A DNA stretch of 64,000 nucleotides from Combretum micranthum (GCA_024138025.1 JAMXBD010002745.1:102259-166258); one strand, 5' to 3'. Shown: positions 36,193 to 48,973, numbered from the stretch's first letter. The notes: a model not told the origin generated them from the sequence alone. Made by a program: numbers and translations.

Positions 36193-37676
36193 TGTTAGAT
36201 TCTTTTAAAATAGGTTTTAATGATAACAAAAAAGTAAAAATGATTACTAATGAGTTTATTAAGTGTGTAGTATCAAGTTAAAGAGAAAGAAAAAAATGAT
36301 GAAGAGCATTTGAAATCCAGAATGTTTTCCAGAAGATTGCTTTAAGGATAAAGAATTTTTCTAAAAATCCAGAACCTTTCACAGAACCTTTCACTGCACT
36401 TTTGACAGCAACTCTATATCATGTGATTTCACTGTTCATCTTCTCCAACTTGATGCAAATCATTCCAGTTCGGTACAAAAATGAATCTTGAAGACCTAGC
36501 TCCGAGTAAATGAGTTTATTTGGGCAATATCCTCATTTGTTCCACCTAAGTTGGTTAATATTCAAGGGGATTTAAAGATTATCTCAAGTTTCTCTCTTAC
36601 AAACGTTTATCTACAAACGGAAGAAAAATCTTCATGAACAGTACTAGACTTCTTTGAACAGCTGCTGCACGTTTTTCTTCTTTAAGACAAGTGAAATATC
36701 AGTATCTACAATGTTTCAAGATAAAGATAAGTCAACTTACCTATTTTTATGGGATTCATGTGTGAGTTAAAAAAAAAAAAAAGGAACTTATCTATTTTTG
36801 GTTTAGATAAAGAAGAAGAAGATTAGATTATGATGAATCAGTTTTGGTTTTCAAATTTCAAATCAAGATAAATGCCACCACAATATTTGGAAGAAACATA
36901 TCTCATCTTATCTTTTACTCAATTGAAGAAATGAAAGAATTCAAATTTGAAAAAGTGTAAGGAACAAAGATTTTTGGCCGAGATTTTTGGATAAGCCTAT
37001 CCATCTTCCAAACAGCTTTTGGAACGTAAAGGAGAAGAAGGAATATATTATACAGAAGAAAAAGAAAAAAGAAGAATATCGAAGTAAAAAAAAAGGGTGT
37101 TGATACTATTCACGCACAAAAAGAAGAAGCTTTTTTTTTTTCTTACAAGTATATATAGAACAAAACCCAAAGTTTCATTTTACCTAGAATATTTAATTTC
37201 TTCTTATGGTTCAACAAGCGAGCTGATCTCTTTACAATCTTTTTTTTACTTTTTGATCTCAAAAATTTCTTTTCTTTTTGTAATTGAAGGAGTGTGTTGT
37301 TGCCTTCTTAGTTGATAGCTTAATTATAAGTTTAGACTCTGTAGATCGATTGTATCTAAAGGATAGTTGTGAGAATCGAGCAGAGAGAATTGCACAAGGT
37401 TGTAATTTGTTTTTGTTGAATATAGTGGAACAAAACCTGTAGGATAATGGGATCCTCGGCTCGGAGCTGGAAAAGTGGACGACACACAAGGTGGAACCAC
37501 TATAAATCGCTGCCTGATTTTCCATACTCTATCTTTTTTATTTTCGCAATTTATGTTCATATTTGTTTAACTGCATATTTGGTTCTCATTTTTAAAACCG
37601 AAAGGTATTATTTTAAAGGCGAAAATTTTTATTAATAATCAATTCAACCCTTCTTGATTATTATTTGGGACCAACA
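36193..37676 (+). repeat. 3' LTR of the gag-only copia element
   Basis: 1484 bp, starting TGTTAGATTC and ending GGGACCAACA, followed by the duplication CTATT. TATA-like TATATATAG at about 37149-37157 and a transcription-ready arrangement match the 5' LTR. It ends 259 bp upstream of the MLP start codon in the same orientation. Confidence 0.93.
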
Positions 37677-37830
37677 CTATTACTTCTACTCTCTCTCTCA
37701 TCATTTGTTGCCACATATTCTCACATCATTTGTTGTGACAAATGGTTGAATTTTGATCATGGATCTTAGTGCGTGTGACTGCAATCATAAATATCTTGCC
37801 TCGTTTAAGTGAAAGCTACATCATTTTTCT

Positions 37831-37840
37831 TCTATTTAAA
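37831..37840 (+). promoter_or_regulatory. Possible TATA element of the MLP-like gene
   Basis: TCTATTTAAA lies about 100 bp upstream of the start codon, a plausible distance for a short 5' leader. It is within the 259 bp between the copia LTR and the gene. No other promoter element is clear. Confidence 0.35.
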
Positions 37841-37935
37841 GGTAGGGTGTAAACGTTAACGTTCATTCTGCAATTGCTGATTAACCTATCTCAAGATCCA
37901 TCTATTCCCTTCTTTGTTTTCCTAAGAATACAAAC

Positions 37936-40877
37936 ATGGTGGTTCACGGAAAGATGGAGTTGGACATGGAAATAAGGGCTCCAGCAGATAAATTTCATGA
38001 TGTTTTCAGCTGCAGACCACACCATATCTCTAATGTTACCCCTGCCAAAGTTCAAAGGTGTGAATTGCATAAAGGTAACTGGGGAAGTTCTGGATCAGTT
38101 GTTAACTGGAGTTATTTCCATGGTACGTATATATCCATTCTAATTTCGTCAAAATATATGCATAGTAACTCTTGCATGTTTCATCGGAAACCGTTAGACA
38201 TGAATATTAATTTGTCTTGCTTTCTTCAATATTATGTTAGTCAGCCTTGGCGACGCAAATGGTGTTAGCTATAAGCACTTCGATAATTAAGTAGGAATCC
38301 ATGATTGTTTCACGGAAAAATTAAATATAAATAATTTGAACTTGCTTTTTTAATGAAAAATACTATTAAGAAAGTATAGAAATTGAAGCGGAAAAATCTA
38401 GGTCATGTATACATATTCTTGCTTCTTGACAATGATATCTTCTTCTTCTTCTTCCCTTTATAGATGGAAAACAAAAATTTGTCGTCCTTTTATGCATCAA
38501 ACATATCCAAGAGGGATATGTCTGTCTGATGCTATGACGTATAGGAGGAGGCACTTTATGTCTTCAATAGTTTAATTGTTCAAGATCTTTAATCAGTTAT
38601 GTTCCTTCACATGCTGGCGTAAAAACATTTACTAGATAACACAATTACTTGATATTAATCAAATTAGGACTCTCATTAATAATTGCAAAGATTTGAATTT
38701 TCATTGGATAAACCAAATGCAATGAAATTACCTGATGTTAATCAATTTAGGACTCTAATAATATTTGAAAAAATTAGGACTCTAATGTATTTTATGTTGA
38801 CAAACCTCCTTGGGTCCTCATAAAGGCTAAATATTGTAAGTGCAACTTTATTCGTGTTGTTTGGCACGAGAGTCTATGCTAAGTAACCCTTTTATGAGCT
38901 GAATAACCAATAAAGGGGTTACTTAGCTTTGATGGGATATTTAGCCAAGCAACCAAAAAAATGAGTTGCTTAGTTTTTTTTTTTTTTTTTTAATTGTTAG
39001 TTGTGTATAATTTATATAATCTGAGACCTATAAAAATTTCAAAAAATCAAGTTAAGTAACTTCTTAAGTAACTCACAAATAAAATAGTGAGTTCTTTAAT
39101 TGGAAGAGTTACTTAAGATATTGATATGTCATGTTAAGTAACTTCCTAAGTAATTTATTGATAAAAATGGTCTAACACTTTCTTTTCCGTTGATATTGTA
39201 ATTTGTATTGTTTATTATACCAAACTATATGTATGTTTATATAGCTATAATATATAATTTGCAGACCATATTTGATATTATACGTATTATTAAATATAAA
39301 TTATGTTTGTTAAATGTGGGATAGTAATTTTATAGATGGTATTCTAAGTTATAAAAAATATAATATAAATAATCAAAAGTTTAATAAAATTTGAGTTAGT
39401 CATATGTCATATAAATGCATATTGCATGTCTTATTTCATATGTATTAAATATATGTTATATATTGCATATTATTAATATATAGATTACATAGTATATATA
39501 GTCTTTTAATAATTTGCAATATGTATTTATAAACATATTATACTTTGATAAATAAATGATTTATCACATATTTCTTTTATATTGTAGATGTTATAATACG
39601 TATGAAAAAAGTTTCTACATATATGCAGAATTTTCACATATAAATATGTAACATAAAAATTAATAATTCAAATATTTACAAATATTGATCCTCTAAATAG
39701 TTACTTCCTCTAATTTTCATGGAGTAGCTCTAGTAGGACGCTAGCAGATGTACTTGATAATTGAAATCATAATAAAAAGATAAAGTCAAAAGATGTCATT
39801 TGCATAATTTCAACAATTGATTTGTAGCCTTAGAAAATTTATAAAAATTAATTTGGTGAGATTTGATACTTCTAAATAGTTATATAGAGGCAGTACCATT
39901 ATCTAATGTAAAAATTTAATTTGAATATATGTAGGGTTTTCTTTTTTATTTTGGAAATCTACTTCACAATTTCGATATTATTTTTTTCCTTCTTTTAAAT
40001 GAAATATCCTTAGAAGTATACACATAATAGGTATTGCAAACATTAAATTTTCAAAAAAAGTTGCATAGTGGTCTTGTACTAATAATTGATGAATTTTGCC
40101 TAATAAGTGAATCTCTTATTCCTGCCCAAAAAAAAAAAAAAAAAGTGAATCTCTTAGTCCAACATAGTAGCACACAATATGTTGGTGTATGTTATAATCA
40201 GTTTATCCAATCATTTTAATGGTTTTTACTATTTTCTTACACTGTTTACTCTGTTTGCTTAGTTGAAAAAGCAATATATCATTAAATTTTTACTATTTCT
40301 TCTAATACCATCCTATATTAATGGTAGGTTGCTTTTTCATATTAAAAAATAGAACAAACAATTTAAGTGAAATAGTAAGAATAACTATAAAGTTTGATTA
40401 TTTATTAAATTACCTATTGTAAAGCTATTATACTAAATTAAATTTTTGTACAAAATTCAAATAGCAAATTTAGTATTTTCTGTTGTAAATAAATAGGAGA
40501 GTTGATAAAGTCCTCATGTAATCTTTTTAGTTGTTTGCAGTAAACATCTCTTTAGATTCTATCTATATATATGAGACAAAAAAAATGTTTTTGGCAATGT
40601 AGATGGAGAAAACAAGACAGCAAAGGAAATAATTGAAAACATAGATGATGAGAAGCTGTCAACAACATTCAGGGTAATCGATGGAGATCTTATGAAATTA
40701 TACAAGAACTTCATTTTTATAGTTCAAGCCACACCAAAAGGAGGCGGCAGTGTGGTGCACTGGACTTTGGAATACGAGAAGCAGGCTGAGGAGACACCTG
40801 AACCATTTTCTATGCTTGAGTTTTGTGCTCATGTCAGCAAGGATATTGATGCTCATCTTGTCGCTCAAGCAAAGTAG
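37936..40877 (+). CDS. Major latex protein-like (MLP, Bet v 1/PR-10 superfamily), two exons
   Basis: MLP-like proteins are small cytosolic proteins with a hydrophobic ligand cavity, linked to stress and defence; the ligand here is unknown. Exon 1 is 37936-38122 and exon 2 is 40603-40877, joined GT-AG through the codon for Asp (G|AT), giving 153 residues plus a TAG stop, the usual MLP length. Exon 1 starts MVVHGKMELDMEIRAPADKF and has the glycine-rich loop KGNWGSSGSVV. Exon 2 has DGENKTAKEIIENID, GGGSVVHWTLEYEK and ends VSKDIDAHLVAQAK, the family's conserved C-terminal helix. The single intron position is conserved in MLP genes, but at 2480 bp it is long. No stop or frameshift, so it appears intact. 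A copia LTR ends 259 bp upstream. Confidence 0.92.
38123..40602 (+). other. Intron of the MLP-like gene
   Basis: Donor G|GTACGT at 38123 and acceptor GCAATGTAG at 40602. AT-rich with T-runs (about 38971-38990) and an A-run (about 40127-40144). No coding sequence inside. It contains a hairpin at 38878-38927 and repeats of TAAGTAACTT around 39050-39150, suggesting an old MITE. Confidence 0.88.
38878..38927. repeat. Near-perfect hairpin inside the MLP intron
   Basis: GCTAAGTAACCCTTTTAT (38878-38895) is complementary at 17 of 18 positions to 38910-38927, with a 14-nt loop. Further short complementary TAAGTAAC motifs lie downstream to about 39160. A foldback transposon remnant is likely, but I found no target-site duplication. 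Confidence 0.65.
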
Positions 40878-40951
40878 TCAGGGCGAACCATCCGACTTTT
40901 ATATAATCGCCGGGTGTGCTTTATAGTCATACCATGTTATAAACCTAATGA

Positions 40952-40957
40952 AATAAA
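40952..40957 (+). terminator. Polyadenylation signal of the MLP-like gene
   Basis: AATAAA 75 bp after the stop codon, followed by a GT-rich stretch (TTTTGTGCC, TTTTGGTGTGTG). This is the expected layout for a plant 3' end. Confidence 0.6.
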
Positions 40958-42925
40958 ACGTTTTTGTGCCTTTGTGTTTTGGTGTGTGTTAGTGCTAGTG
41001 CCAGTGCTTGCAAGCTTTGTGAAATTATGTGTATTATCGCGTTCTCTTGTGCCCGAGTTGATGGATGTATCCATTTTCTCTAATGACTAAAATATCTCCT
41101 TATGTATTGTAAATGTGTTCTTTGTGTTAGATGAATGTTTATTGTCCCAAACTTGGTGTTTCAATTATGTTCTCATTAATTATAATGTGATATGTAAGCG
41201 AATTACATAACTTAACATAAATATTAATCATTAAAATTGTCATATTTTTAATCATAATTAGCTGAGATAATATTGGATACAAAACTAAGTAAATATTGAT
41301 CCCTTTGTGTTGTTATCCATATTGTCTGTTACCACTAAGCAAATAATTTACTCTAAAATTTAAAAATGAAGTAACCACTCATGCCACATCACATTTTCTT
41401 TCTCTTCCATTTTATTTTAAGTAACCTTACGGTTTTATCTCTCATAAACATTTGTGGTTTTTCCTCTCTTCATTCTCTCTCTCTCTTCTTCCATGTACAC
41501 CTCTCTCTATTCCATTTCATGAGATAAATCTTTTCAATGAAAATTGATATTATTTCTGACTTCTTTTTTTATAAAACTATAAATTTTAACTATACTATCA
41601 TGTTATATTTTGCACCCTGGAAAAATTAGATATTGTTTTCCTATCTCAAATTTTTTTTTACTGTTATTTTATTTTAACACATGCATCATGAGTATACTAT
41701 CTGCTAATAATAATAATGAAAAAGAATTTGCAATTCAAATAGACAATTTATTATTTCATGCATTCAAACAGAAAATTAATAATGTAAGAAGGAGGTAAAT
41801 ATTATTAAAACTGATGCAAATAAAAATAAAATTATTCACTACCGATATAAATGTGTTAAATGCCACTAATATGTTACCCAAGCCATATTGTCATCACATC
41901 ACATACTCTTGGCATTTAATTAATGCTTCGAATCAATAACACATGAGGAGTTATTTTCTTCATATCTAATATTTTTGATACGTTTATCTCAATTTTACTT
42001 GTTTATATCAATTCTATCAAATTCTAAATCGATACAGATATAAAACCGATAAAAAATTGACAGTTTTACTTATAAACTAACCAAACCGAAGTGATTCTGA
42101 ACCGATACAAATCCGATACTTAAATATCCAAACAGGCTATCATGTATACATTTACCTGATGTGTACTGCATATTAAATATTTTTCTCATAGTACAGACAG
42201 AAGTCACAATCATCAGATGAAACCGCTACTTGGAATTGATAACATCAATTGTAGCTTGTAGGCCATGACAGAGAGCCCGTTTCCCCCAAGTAAAACTTTG
42301 CCCTAATGCAGACCGTTTGTTACAACATGAGATGCAAGACTCATCAATCTGAATCATTGTAGCGAAACAGTACAACTGCAACTGTATAGAAAGAGAAAAT
42401 CCTTTTTTTTTTTCTTTTTTTCCTTTTGTGGACCTTTAGAGTGTCGGCAGTGTTTTTTTTTTTTTTCTTTTTTTCCCCTTTTTCTTTGACCAAATCATCA
42501 ATAAATTGTTGACAATTTGTAAACCAAACATAAATAATTGAGTTCACAACTTTTACGAAAATATCATCAAGTCTGATCCCAAGTCACATACCCATTCTGG
42601 TTGAGATTTCTTGAAATTACACGAACCTCATGTTACGACTTAAACTAATATAACTAGAAGAACATGTTCTTGCAAGGATTATGCCAATAGGTATCAAACT
42701 AGAGTATCAATTTTGGCGAATAACCGTAAGAAGGGTTTCTGCATGTATAATATTGTGTCAAATCCTTATAGCAATAATTAGATATGGCATAAAACAGCCA
42801 TAACACTTCGGCTTATTAGAATGAAATATGATTGCAAAGGAATAGCAATTCTGCTATTTATGATGGTTTAAAAAAAAAAAAAAAAACCGAAACTTGTGTT
42901 TTGTCTCTTTTAGTAACGGAAGTAA
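40958..42925. other. AT-rich intergenic DNA, no gene seen
   Basis: Downstream of the MLP gene. Contains CT-rich runs (about 41450-41510) and long T-runs (about 42400-42480) but no frame with domain-like content. Short open frames are low-complexity. Confidence 0.5.
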
Positions 42926-42934
42926 TAGAAATTT

Positions 42935-43349
42935 GGGTTATTTATAAAAACATTATTTGTGTCTTGACCAATTTACAAACACATGATCTATGTTATTTTT
43001 TAACAAATAAGTGATCTGACTTTCATACAAAAATGTCATATTATTTAATAATTTTAGAATGACTCACGTCAATATTTTATTGGTCAAAAAAATTAATTTT
43101 ACATCTTTTTTTTTCAATTTTCTTAATTAAAAAATAATTTTTAATATTTTATTTTACTTAATTTTATATAGTAATATTTTTATTAAATTATTTTTTTAAA
43201 ATCAATAAGACATTAACAATATCCCGCTATAGTAATTAATTATAATGATACTATTGTATAAAACTTAAGTTACCGATTTGTTAAAAAAATTAACACGAGT
43301 CATGTTTATAAATTAACTAAAACAAATGTTATGTTTTTGTAGTTAACCC
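42935..43349. mobile_element. MITE, Mutator-like, 9-bp TSD (one mismatch)
   Basis: Begins GGGTTATTTATAAAAACATT and ends AATGTTATGTTTTTGTAGTTAACCC on plus; the end is complementary to the start over more than 80 bp with mismatches. Flanks TAGAAATTT (42926-42934) and TATAAATTT (43350-43358) agree at 8 of 9. A 9-bp duplication with long inverted repeats suggests a Mutator-like origin. 415 bp, no coding. Confidence 0.78.
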
Positions 43350-43358
43350 TATAAATTT

Positions 43359-45319
43359 TTTATCAATTACACATTACATGAAATAGAAATTTCTTATGGT
43401 AAAAACATTCACAAACAAATGAAAGAATAGTTATTTCGTAAGAATAAAGATAAAATGACATTTCCATTCTAGTAAACCAAGCACAACATTAGTTAGAACT
43501 AGAAAATAAAATGCATTGCTCTACTCATTACATCAAGAAAACACGCAAAATAGAGAAAAGAGTCTGGGTTTTCTTTAGAAAGTGAAGTTTCAACATGTAG
43601 ACAAAGTATAAATTTATATCATGTGTTTTGCATTCAGGGCTAGGGTTTATATTGGCTTAGTGCGCATATTGGACATGACGCTAGCAATGTCGTTTTCTTA
43701 TCATAATGCCATTTGATGTGGATGAGAGGGCTAGAGAAATAAATAAAACATTCATTCATGGGATATGTTTTGGATGGATTGACCTTTTTTTTTTTTTTGC
43801 TAAAAATAACAATTAAATATGTGAATTTTTCACTAAAGTTAAATTATAAAATGGATAATTATAATTATGATCTTTGTGTTAATTATTCAATTAAATTTGT
43901 CATGATTCATCATATGCACTTTTCGTTTTCAAACTAGTCTTGTCTTAATACTTCAATGTACTAAACTAGAAATTCATAAACTCCATAGGTTAGGCTCATT
44001 GAGGCAGATTTTCAATACTGAGGAATTCATTGACTTTTATCAAACTTCCAATGAATATACTCATAATTTGAAACAATTGATTTTATCACTCTGAATACAA
44101 GGATGCATAAGGTACTATTTGTAGACTTACATTGCATGGATCTACCGATGTGTACATTAATAATTTGAAGTATTGTCAAATCATATTATCAATCTATCTA
44201 AGTATTTCATACTTCATAGTTTTTTAATCAATTTCTTAAACCTAAGTCTCTCTCATATAGCTATTTGCCTCGCTTATGAAACCAAGTTCATAGACCCATC
44301 TTCTTCTTTTCGCCTTCTTTCTCTAGCCCTTCATAGCCTACTCCTTTACAAATTTCTAAACTTCACTCCTACTCTTCTCCAATACTTATAATAGTCCTTT
44401 GAAGCCTAATAGTCCTAAGAGATTTTTATTTTTAAATGCAAATGCATTAAGAATAACGTTTAAACTAAAATTGTGACGATAAATAGTATTAATTACATAA
44501 GTGTAAATCTAGGGGATTTTTTTTCCTTCTTTCTTCCTTCTTACTAATGAAATTGATGGAAATAACATAAAATGAGGAACGCATTATAACCTATTAAAAA
44601 ACCTTTGACCATCAGTCACCATTCACTAGAGGAGCCAACAGCTTCACAACCTATATTTTCAGGAAACTATCAATGGTGATTCTCTTAGTATTTTTGTAGA
44701 TATAAGTAGTATTCTCAACTTCTTACAAAGTTGCTTATTGAAATATTTAGGTCTAATAGTGTCTCTTATTCCTAAATTAATTGTCTTGATTAGTAATGGG
44801 ACTATATTGGACAATTTACTAATGTGACCTTGGTCATCTAATGAAATATTTTAAAGCCTCTTCCATATGCTACTTATTAAAGGGGATGAGGTTGTCCTTA
44901 GGATATTATCGCTTTAGAATTTAAGCCCTATACTTAAAAAGGGTTTATAGTGACTTTCTAAGGGTAAACTGTAAGGGGTTTAACACAAATTTCACATCAC
45001 CGATTGTAAAGCATGTTTGATTTAGTCACTTGATGTTTGCAATTGTTAACTCAAGAAGAGAATTCTAATACATTAGTGGCTGTTACCCTCTATCATATAA
45101 TAAATATGGGTATATTTTGTCATGTACTTGAGATACCTTCAACATTGCTACTCCTGCGTGACATGGAACATCATATTCACTTATATATCACTACATCCCC
45201 CATTAATGAAAAACGATACAAGTACCTTTACTTCCATAAAAAACAAAAATTGAAATATAGGTAAATGAAATGTCTCGCGAAGATATAATGAACAAAGTTT
45301 TCACTACAAGAAAGTTGAT
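43359..45319. other. AT-rich intergenic DNA, no gene seen
   Basis: No convincing coding frame or repeat boundary. CACTACAAGAAA at 45302 matches the CACTA consensus end, but no partner end was found downstream. Confidence 0.45.
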
Positions 45320-46392
45320 GTTGTAGGTATAAATTATGTTTTATAGCCATCTCTATCTTTTTTTTAACAATTTAATGCATAATTATTGCAATTCAATGAT
45401 CAAGATAATATAAAAACAACAATAATATAAATTGCAATAAGTAAAGAGAGAAAGATTAGAGAAGATAACACCAGATTTTAATGTGGAGTTCGATTCGCCT
45501 TGAAGTCTCCATGGTCCAAACAAATGCCTCTTAATGGAGGTTTTCACACAAACTTTATTCATTATTCAAAAGAATGCTCTTAAGGAGTTACTACACGATT
45601 ACACAAGATTTGTGCCTTAACAAAAATCACACTCACACCAAGAAAAACTCTAATCACTCATAAATGATTACTTAAAGTAATCCTAAAATAATACATTATA
45701 CAAAGATTGCAAAATAACTCTCAAATGACACTACTCACTATCTCTAACAACAATTAGCAAATAATACACAAAAGGAGATTGAGAGGTTAAATACAAATAT
45801 ATGTATGTATGCACATAATAAGTTGTTCTAGCATATTAAATCCACCTACCATCTCTTATTTGTAAGATCTTGAAAACACTAGTCAAAACTCCAAACTCCC
45901 TCTCTTTTTGTGTTGTAATTAATGCTCTCCAACGACTAATTTATATCATCTAACAATTGGAAGCTGCAAGTCTAGTATGTGGATGTTACCTACAAAACTA
46001 AAGTTATAAACCCTAGTGTCCAAACAATTGCCCACTGTAACATAATCAGAAGTGTTCTGATCATGTGAAAATTGTCTAGTACCTAAACACCAGCCTTGGC
46101 ATCTAGATGCTAGCTGGAATTCACATTATCAACCTTCTAATCATGCTAACATCTGGATGTCACTACTTGAGGCATACTGAGCATCTAAATCCTAGTTGCA
46201 ATGTAGCTAGATCCTGCAAAGTAATACACATACAAATACAAAGCAAAACATGCACAATCACAACCATATCATCTTACATTCATGTTTTACTAATTAAGTG
46301 TAAATTTACTTCTAACAAGTGGGTACTTCTACAACATATTTCCTCATTGAAATTCATATTGAATCCACCAATTCAACAATCTCCCATTTTTT
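45320..46392 (-). mobile_element. Possible copia (SIRE-like) 3' LTR with polypurine tract
   Basis: On the minus strand AAAAAATGGGAGAT (46379-46392) precedes TGTTGAATTGGTGG (46378 downward), the usual layout of a copia polypurine tract and LTR start. The block ACACCAGATTTTAATGTGGAG near 45470 resembles sequence common in plant copia LTRs. The other LTR end, a second LTR and coding sequence were not found. The left boundary is approximate. Confidence 0.38.
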
Positions 46393-47652
46393 ATAAGGAT
46401 AATCATTGCCTAATTAGCTATCCCTAAACACAACACTACCCCTTAGTTCAGCATCAAGTTTTAAGTGGAATTTTGCTAATAAGTTTAAAATAGGATGTTT
46501 AACTTGAGGGAATACAAGTTTCAATTAATAAATAAAGCAAACACATACATAACATACATACCTTTTTACTATGTAACCAACATTTCTCTCCATATGGACT
46601 CATCAAAAAGCCAAAAACGCTTCATGCCAAAAGAAAGAAAATGGCATAAAAGGCATGCATGAACAACTCCTACCCTCTAAATGCTACAAACTTAGCGTCT
46701 AGACACTATATTGCAAATGCAACCAACAAACAAAATGAACAAGCTTAAGCTCAAGAGCACACAAACACATTATTTAACACTCAAAGCAAGTTCATATAGC
46801 TAGTTCACGCTTGAGTGATCTTGTCAAACATACATAGTACAATAAGTTACATATATGTTACAATTTAATTAAAAAGAGCATGAAATTTTCCTCAAGAGTA
46901 CGAAAATTTGTCTAAAAATAATTTATGCATGTTTGATCATTCACACAAATTTCTTAAGCTCCACTAAGAATAAAAAAAATGAAGATCTCATTTTAGGACA
47001 AATTAACATGATTTCATGAACAAAATACATTTTCCACAATTAATAAATGTGCAATAAACATTGCAAAAGGTGTCACAAATTGATTTGGCAACATTAAAAT
47101 GATGGACATACCTAGAAAAAGTAAGCGGGCCAATTTAAATGTAAAACACAACATTTACACCTAGCCAATAGTAATATGATTGACAACATTTACTAGTAAC
47201 CAAAAACCACTAGGATTTTTTTTAAACTTCGCAAATATTGTTCCAACTTTTTTTTTTAATGTCGCGATAACAACTATTTAGCAATATTTAGACGTGATCG
47301 ATGAATTGTATCTATGTTGTATAAATATGACTAGTCTAATAATGACGTTTAAAGGTGACCATTCACACTCAAAATGTGTGCAATAGGTATTACCATTACA
47401 CTAAAGTGCAGTGTGTAAACGTGTCTAGATGAATATAAATTCAAAATAACTATTCTTTTAAATATACTTGTGTGATGTCCATGTACCTATTGTTGTGATG
47501 GAACAAACATAAATTTGTTTGAAGATATATCAATGAATTTGCACACTTTGGCAAACTGGAAGCAATAATTCATATAACAAATTTAAAAATCAAATAGGAC
47601 AAATGACACCTAATGATGAATAAAATTTGTACAAATAGACAAAGCATGGTAA
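46393..47652. other. AT-rich sequence, perhaps copia interior, no gene seen
   Basis: Sequence upstream (in minus orientation) of the possible copia polypurine tract. No gag or pol motif is readable. Confidence 0.35.
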
Positions 47653-47661
47653 GTTAAAAGA

Positions 47662-48281
47662 GGGGATTGTACGAAAATACCATACATCTTAAAAATTAAT
47701 ATGAAAATATGATATTTTCAAAACATATTCCGTATATAATCAACTGGAAATGCATTCAGAAAACGTGTTCGAATATTTATACATAAAATGTAATCACTGA
47801 ACATATTCATGTAGGGTTTTATTTAAAAAAAAAAAAGATCGAATGCACTTAGTTTTTTTTTTAATTTTTTAAATTTCTTCGGGCGCATTCACTAAATGCG
47901 CCCAAACTCATCTTATTTTTGCAAAGTTAAAATTGCAATTGAAGTACGAATGACTATAAGAATCGAATTGGATACCCAATCGCTCAATGATGGTAGAGAC
48001 AACCATAGTTGAAAATAATGGTGGGTAGGCTAAGATAGACAATTTAGAGAGAGAGAGAGAGAGAGATATGATTAAGGGGGATTTTTATGAGATTTCAACT
48101 TTGCACCCAAAGAAATTTAAAAAAAAAAATTAGTTTGTGTGCATTCAATAAAAACAAATAAATAAAATATTTCGAGTGCATTCAATGAATGTGTTTTCAG
48201 TCAATTATGTATGGAATATGTTTTGGAAATACCGTATTTTTTATTAATTTTAAAATGTATAATATTTCCATACTAGCCCTT
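47662..48281. mobile_element. MITE (620 bp), Mutator-like, perfect 9-bp TSD GTTAAAAGA
   Basis: GTTAAAAGA occurs at 47653-47661 and 48282-48290. The arms are inverted repeats: ACCATACATCTTAAAAATTA on the left pairs with the complement of TAATTTTAAAATGTATAAT on the right, and AAAACATATTCC recurs inverted near 47720 and 48220. Similarity runs for 200 bp or more with gaps. The centre has the palindrome GGGCGCATTCACTAAATGCGCCC (stem 47881-47903) and a GA microsatellite near 48044-48067. No coding capacity. Confidence 0.87.
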
Positions 48282-48596
48282 GTTAAAAGACTATACCAGC
48301 TATTTACTAAAAGCCAACACAAAATGCATACAAATATTTAGATTATCTTGCCACAACTTGATGTGTACATTGAATCACTTTGAAAACTTTTTTTTTTACA
48401 CTAGATGAAATGAATGTAAGATGCAAAAGGCAATCTCCATCACATAACACATAAAAAAAAAAATAATAATTTACCACAAAACTGGATCACTATCAAAGAA
48501 ATCATTTAAAGTTAACCTTAACCATAGAAAGATAGATGTAGCTACCTTATTTCTATTTTGAAAAATCAAAAACCATTTATAATAAAATAAATTATA

Positions 48597-48973
48597 GTGA
48601 TAATTACAAATTATCCTATTAAATTTTATCTAGGTGCAAATCTACCTTCTTAACTTGCAAAATACATTATTAGACCTCCTGAACTTTCAACATTTAATAC
48701 AATTAAGGACAATTAACATTTTCCATGTATACTTTCAAAGTTTATAGAGTAAATTTGCATATAGATGAAAAGTTTAGGGGGGGAATCTATTATAGGTGAA
48801 AATTCCATAGGGTAATTTGTAATTTTCTACATTTTGTTTTAATGAAAAACATTGATTATCCATAACTATGCCAATTTTTTTATAGTTTAAAGAGTCCAAA
48901 AATACACTTTGAAAGGCTAGAAGGTGAATTTGTGCTTAGATAAAAGTTTAAGGGGATAATTTACAATTTCTTC
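48597..48973. mobile_element. MITE in tandem unit 1 (8/9 TSD)
   Basis: Inverted ends: ATTACAAATTATCCTATTAA on the left pairs with the complement of GATAATTTACAATTTCTTC on the right. Flanks TAAATTATA (48588-48596) and TAAAATATA (48974-48982) agree at 8 of 9. The same insertion is found in unit 2 at 50259-50634. Units without it (for example near 63510) show an uninterrupted site, which supports the boundaries. Confidence 0.78.

Larger units (their letters stand above)
31773..37676 (+). mobile_element. SIRE-like Ty1/copia element encoding gag only, TSD CTATT
   Basis: Two direct LTRs (31773-33262 and 36193-37676) with perfect flanks CTATT (31768-31772 and 37677-37681), a tRNA-Met-type primer site after the 5' LTR and purine tracts before the 3' LTR. 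The LTR start (TGTTAGATTC, then TTTTGATGATAACAAA) is typical of the SIRE/Maximus group. The 2.93-kb interior codes only for a gag with two zinc knuckles. No protease, integrase or RT motif can be found, so it depends on enzymes from another element, as in gag-only TR-GAG elements. The gag frame itself is broken. Confidence 0.88.

Noticed and set aside
45302..45313. CACTACAAGAAA as a CACTA transposon end
   Set aside because: A perfect consensus end, but no complementary end or 3-bp duplication was found, so it may be chance or a fragment.
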